DNA of 24,119 nt from a virus: IMG/VR virus record IMGVR_UViG_3300032006_000081, positions 1 through 24,119 of that record. One strand, written 5' to 3'. Below are positions 22,124 through 24,119 of the stretch, piece after piece. Under the pieces are notes generated by a model. That model was not told where the DNA came from and searched no databases. It saw only the letters and a list, made by a program, of their open reading frames with translations. The position numbers were made by a program, and so were the translations under genes. The number at the start of each line of letters is the position of its first letter. Position 1 is the stretch's first letter.

Positions 22124-24119
22124 TTAACCTGTGACAATTCCCTTAACATTTAGATTGGAATCATACTCAACTTGCACACCCTCATAGCAATCTGGGCACG
22201 TTTGTTGGTCAGGTATTTGCAAAATATCTGTAATATAGGAGTTCTGATTCATGGGCTGAACACAAAGAGTAACTTCATACATTTCCATATTAGTTACTTC
22301 TGTCCAACATTTACCGTGATCACACTTCAATTCTTTCTCTTTGGCGTTTCCAGCAATACTGAAGCCTCGCATAGTGCCCTTCATAATCTCTCGCATAGCT
22401 TTTCTAGCAACCTCTAGATCAGTTCTAATTGCGGCTACTACGAACAATCCTTCAGGTCTTACTTCAGTTTTCCATATCTTCCCATCTTCATCGGTAAACT
22501 CTGGAATTATCTGACCTACCTGTATACCAGAATGAAAAATGTTCACATTGGCATATTCTGGACGAGCTAAGAAATTCTCTAGAGCCTTTCTCATCCCTTC
22601 TAATCCAATTCTGTGACCTTCTTGGTCTATCACATAGTAATTACCCCATCCAGCCACAACCAATGTATTCGCAGTATCCATAAAGTCAGACTGTTTTTCT
22701 AACTTATTGGGAACTAAAGCCTTCATTACTCCCATATCTAAATTCTCAGGAGTATCCCCACTTTTTGCCAACATAGGAGATAAAAGATTAGAAACTACGC
22801 CTGATACAGCATCTCCAAGCTGATTCTCTGGAGTTAATCTAGTGTCATAATCCATATCACCAGAAAGATTCGTATACTGCTCAGCAGCCATATCATCTGT
22901 TCGTAATCTGTGAGAATCCTCATCTATAAACTTTCTACGAACAATCTCATTCTCTGCCGTTTCATCCATCTCTGCGGGCTTATAAGTATCTTCATGCTCT
23001 GCAATGACCAGATTACTTACATTGTCTCCAAGAGGTTCTTGTTCTAGGGGTAAAGTTTCATTCCTAACCCCACGCCCTCCACGTATTCTTCGTGACTCTG
23101 AATCTCCAGGCTTGTGCCTGTCAACAGAATTGGGTTTCTTGCCGTCTTTTATTCCACTACCTAATTCAGGTACATCTGGAGCTGGTAACTGAGAGAGGCC
23201 TTCTTGAGTTCCATATACTTCAGCATTCTTCTCTAAACTGTTATCTACAGATTCTGCAACAGAATCAAAAATCGTCTCTAAATCGTCATCATCATTATCT
23301 GACTCAGACTTATCTAGGCCAGAACCATTGGTAGATTTGGAAGATTTAGGTCTTAAAGAACTATCATATTGCTCAGGAGTTCCTCCCCCACCATATGTAG
23401 CAGTATGAGTAGCATCAGAACCTGAACTACCTCCTGCGGTCATAGCAGTTCCGCCTCCGCCTCCATCGCCACCAAACCCTCCAGCAGCTCCGCCACCGCC
23501 AGCACCGCCTCCTCCACCGCCGCCTTCTTTCAAAGTATATTTCTGATTAACTTCCATCAATCTTTGTCGATAGACTTGCTCAGCTGAAGGCTCTAACTCC
23601 ATCTCTTTATGAAGAAGAGGATCGGGTTTCCTCTTAGATCGTAATCTTGAATCGAATTCTGAAGCCTCATCAGCTTCATCTTTAGTCATGGCATCATCCC
23701 TCTGGGGAATTAAATCCACGCTACCGTCACCACCGCCCTCAGTGCCCTCTGCTCCAGCACCTTGAGCTGCCATAGGTTGCACACCTATCTCATCATCCAT
23801 CTCTTCTGGAAGATCGATAACAGCCCCTGAACTAAAAGCCTGAGTGGCGTTCCCTGTCTCAGCACTTGAAAAGGCTTCCTGACCAGGTTCACCCGGCTTA
23901 CGCTCAGCAGAGATCGGGTCTTGCTCATCTTCTTTTCTATTTACATTAAATGGGTAAGCTTTTTGTTGAAGATTATTAGATCCCTGAGTGTCGGCTAAGT
24001 GATGATAAACATCACTCATGTATGCTCCAGCTCGTGAAATCTTATCTAGAATCCAATAATCAATTTCCTCGTTATCCTGAAACATATTTATAAGTTTCTG
24101 AGAATAATCATTGATCTTA
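22124..24119 (-). CDS. Prohead (capsid maturation) protease, XkdF-like, with long disordered N-terminal arm; 5' end outside window
   Basis: Probable serine protease that cleaves scaffold and capsid precursors during head maturation. Seen, numbering from the first in-window ATG (24083-24085): the last ~190 residues hold His518 (IFHSGIQVGQII), then Ser576 in GTMRGFSIAGNA, then YEVTLCVQPMNQ. This order and spacing match the XkdF/prohead-protease fold (His, 'lrGfSi.G' Ser, 'EvslV..P'). Residues ~35-420 are low-complexity, with acidic stretches and a polyglycine run near 190-220. Residues 9-30 (WILDKISRAGAYMSDVYHHL) form a helical segment of a kind seen in proteins of marine myophages. After the protease core, Cys588, 593, 608, 630 and 633 (CDHGKC and CPDC) could bind zinc. 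The frame stays open from 24085 to 24119 and the ATG has no Shine-Dalgarno sequence, so the true start is probably upstream. It precedes the scaffold and capsid genes, the usual place for this enzyme. Confidence 0.72.
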   Translation of the reverse strand, partial: KINDYSQKLINMFQDNEEIDYWILDKISRAGAYMSDVYHHLADTQGSNNLQQKAYPFNVNRKEDEQDPISAERKPGEPGQEAFSSAETGNATQAFSSGAVIDLPEEMDDEIGVQPMAAQGAGAEGTEGGGDGSVDLIPQRDDAMTKDEADEASEFDSRLRSKRKPDPLLHKEMELEPSAEQVYRQRLMEVNQKYTLKEGGGGGGGAGGGGAAGGFGGDGGGGGTAMTAGGSSGSDATHTATYGGGGTPEQYDSSLRPKSSKSTNGSGLDKSESDNDDDDLETIFDSVAESVDNSLEKNAEVYGTQEGLSQLPAPDVPELGSGIKDGKKPNSVDRHKPGDSESRRIRGGRGVRNETLPLEQEPLGDNVSNLVIAEHEDTYKPAEMDETAENEIVRRKFIDEDSHRLRTDDMAAEQYTNLSGDMDYDTRLTPENQLGDAVSGVVSNLLSPMLAKSGDTPENLDMGVMKALVPNKLEKQSDFMDTANTLVVAGWGNYYVIDQEGHRIGLEGMRKALENFLARPEYANVNIFHSGIQVGQIIPEFTDEDGKIWKTEVRPEGLFVVAAIRTDLEVARKAMREIMKGTMRGFSIAGNAKEKELKCDHGKCWTEVTNMEMYEVTLCVQPMNQNSYITDILQIPDQQTCPDCYEGVQVEYDSNLNVKGIVTG

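Overview
The window reads as part of a tailed-phage (Caudoviricetes-like) structural gene module. Every supportable gene is on the minus strand, so the order of transcription runs from position 24119 down to 1. There are no rRNA, tRNA, CRISPR, integrase, transposase or metabolic genes. Glycine/threonine/serine/asparagine-rich fibre modules, an S74 intramolecular chaperone and a 'Y-[IVL]-T-x-x-S-T-G-N-A-[ST]-D-F-G-[DN]-L' propeller repeat suggest a marine environmental phage. Shine-Dalgarno-led starts, one good sigma70-like promoter and a strong intrinsic terminator point to a bacterial host. These host and habitat statements are inference; no gene identifies the host.

Head block (24119-19186): a prohead protease of the XkdF type, whose 5' end lies outside the window, is followed by a 100-bp gap holding a promoter. 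Then come a scaffold-like acidic coiled-coil protein, the major capsid protein and a small probable head-decoration protein. A 14-bp-stem terminator at 19083-19116 closes this block, so scaffold, capsid and decoration look like one separately driven transcription unit.

Small-gene and membrane block (19060-16423): this starts with a 36-residue zinc-ribbon protein (TTG start) and a two-helix holin-like protein. Next is a 483-residue protein with an N-terminal membrane part and a beta-rich C-terminal part. Four short proteins follow, one of them a 45-residue single-span membrane protein. No endolysin is recognisable.

Tail/fibre block (16423-1): two tandem paralogous beta-rich proteins come first, then a protein with a carbohydrate-binding-like sandwich and a LamG/jelly-roll-like protein. 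Next is a giant 3158-residue fibre ending in a Peptidase_S74 self-cleaving chaperone. It is followed by a six-blade propeller protein split in two by an in-frame TAA, a helical protein, and an 89-residue stand-alone beta module. A second long fibre (GTG start at 2211) runs off the left edge. The fibres share recognisable modules, consistent with a recombining host-recognition cassette.

The most interesting points are the in-frame stop inside the propeller, the unannotated tiny zinc-ribbon and membrane genes, the membrane/beta chimera, the tandem paralogs, the long disordered arm and Cys cluster of the protease, and the absence of any recognisable portal, connector, tail-tube or tape-measure gene between capsid and fibres.
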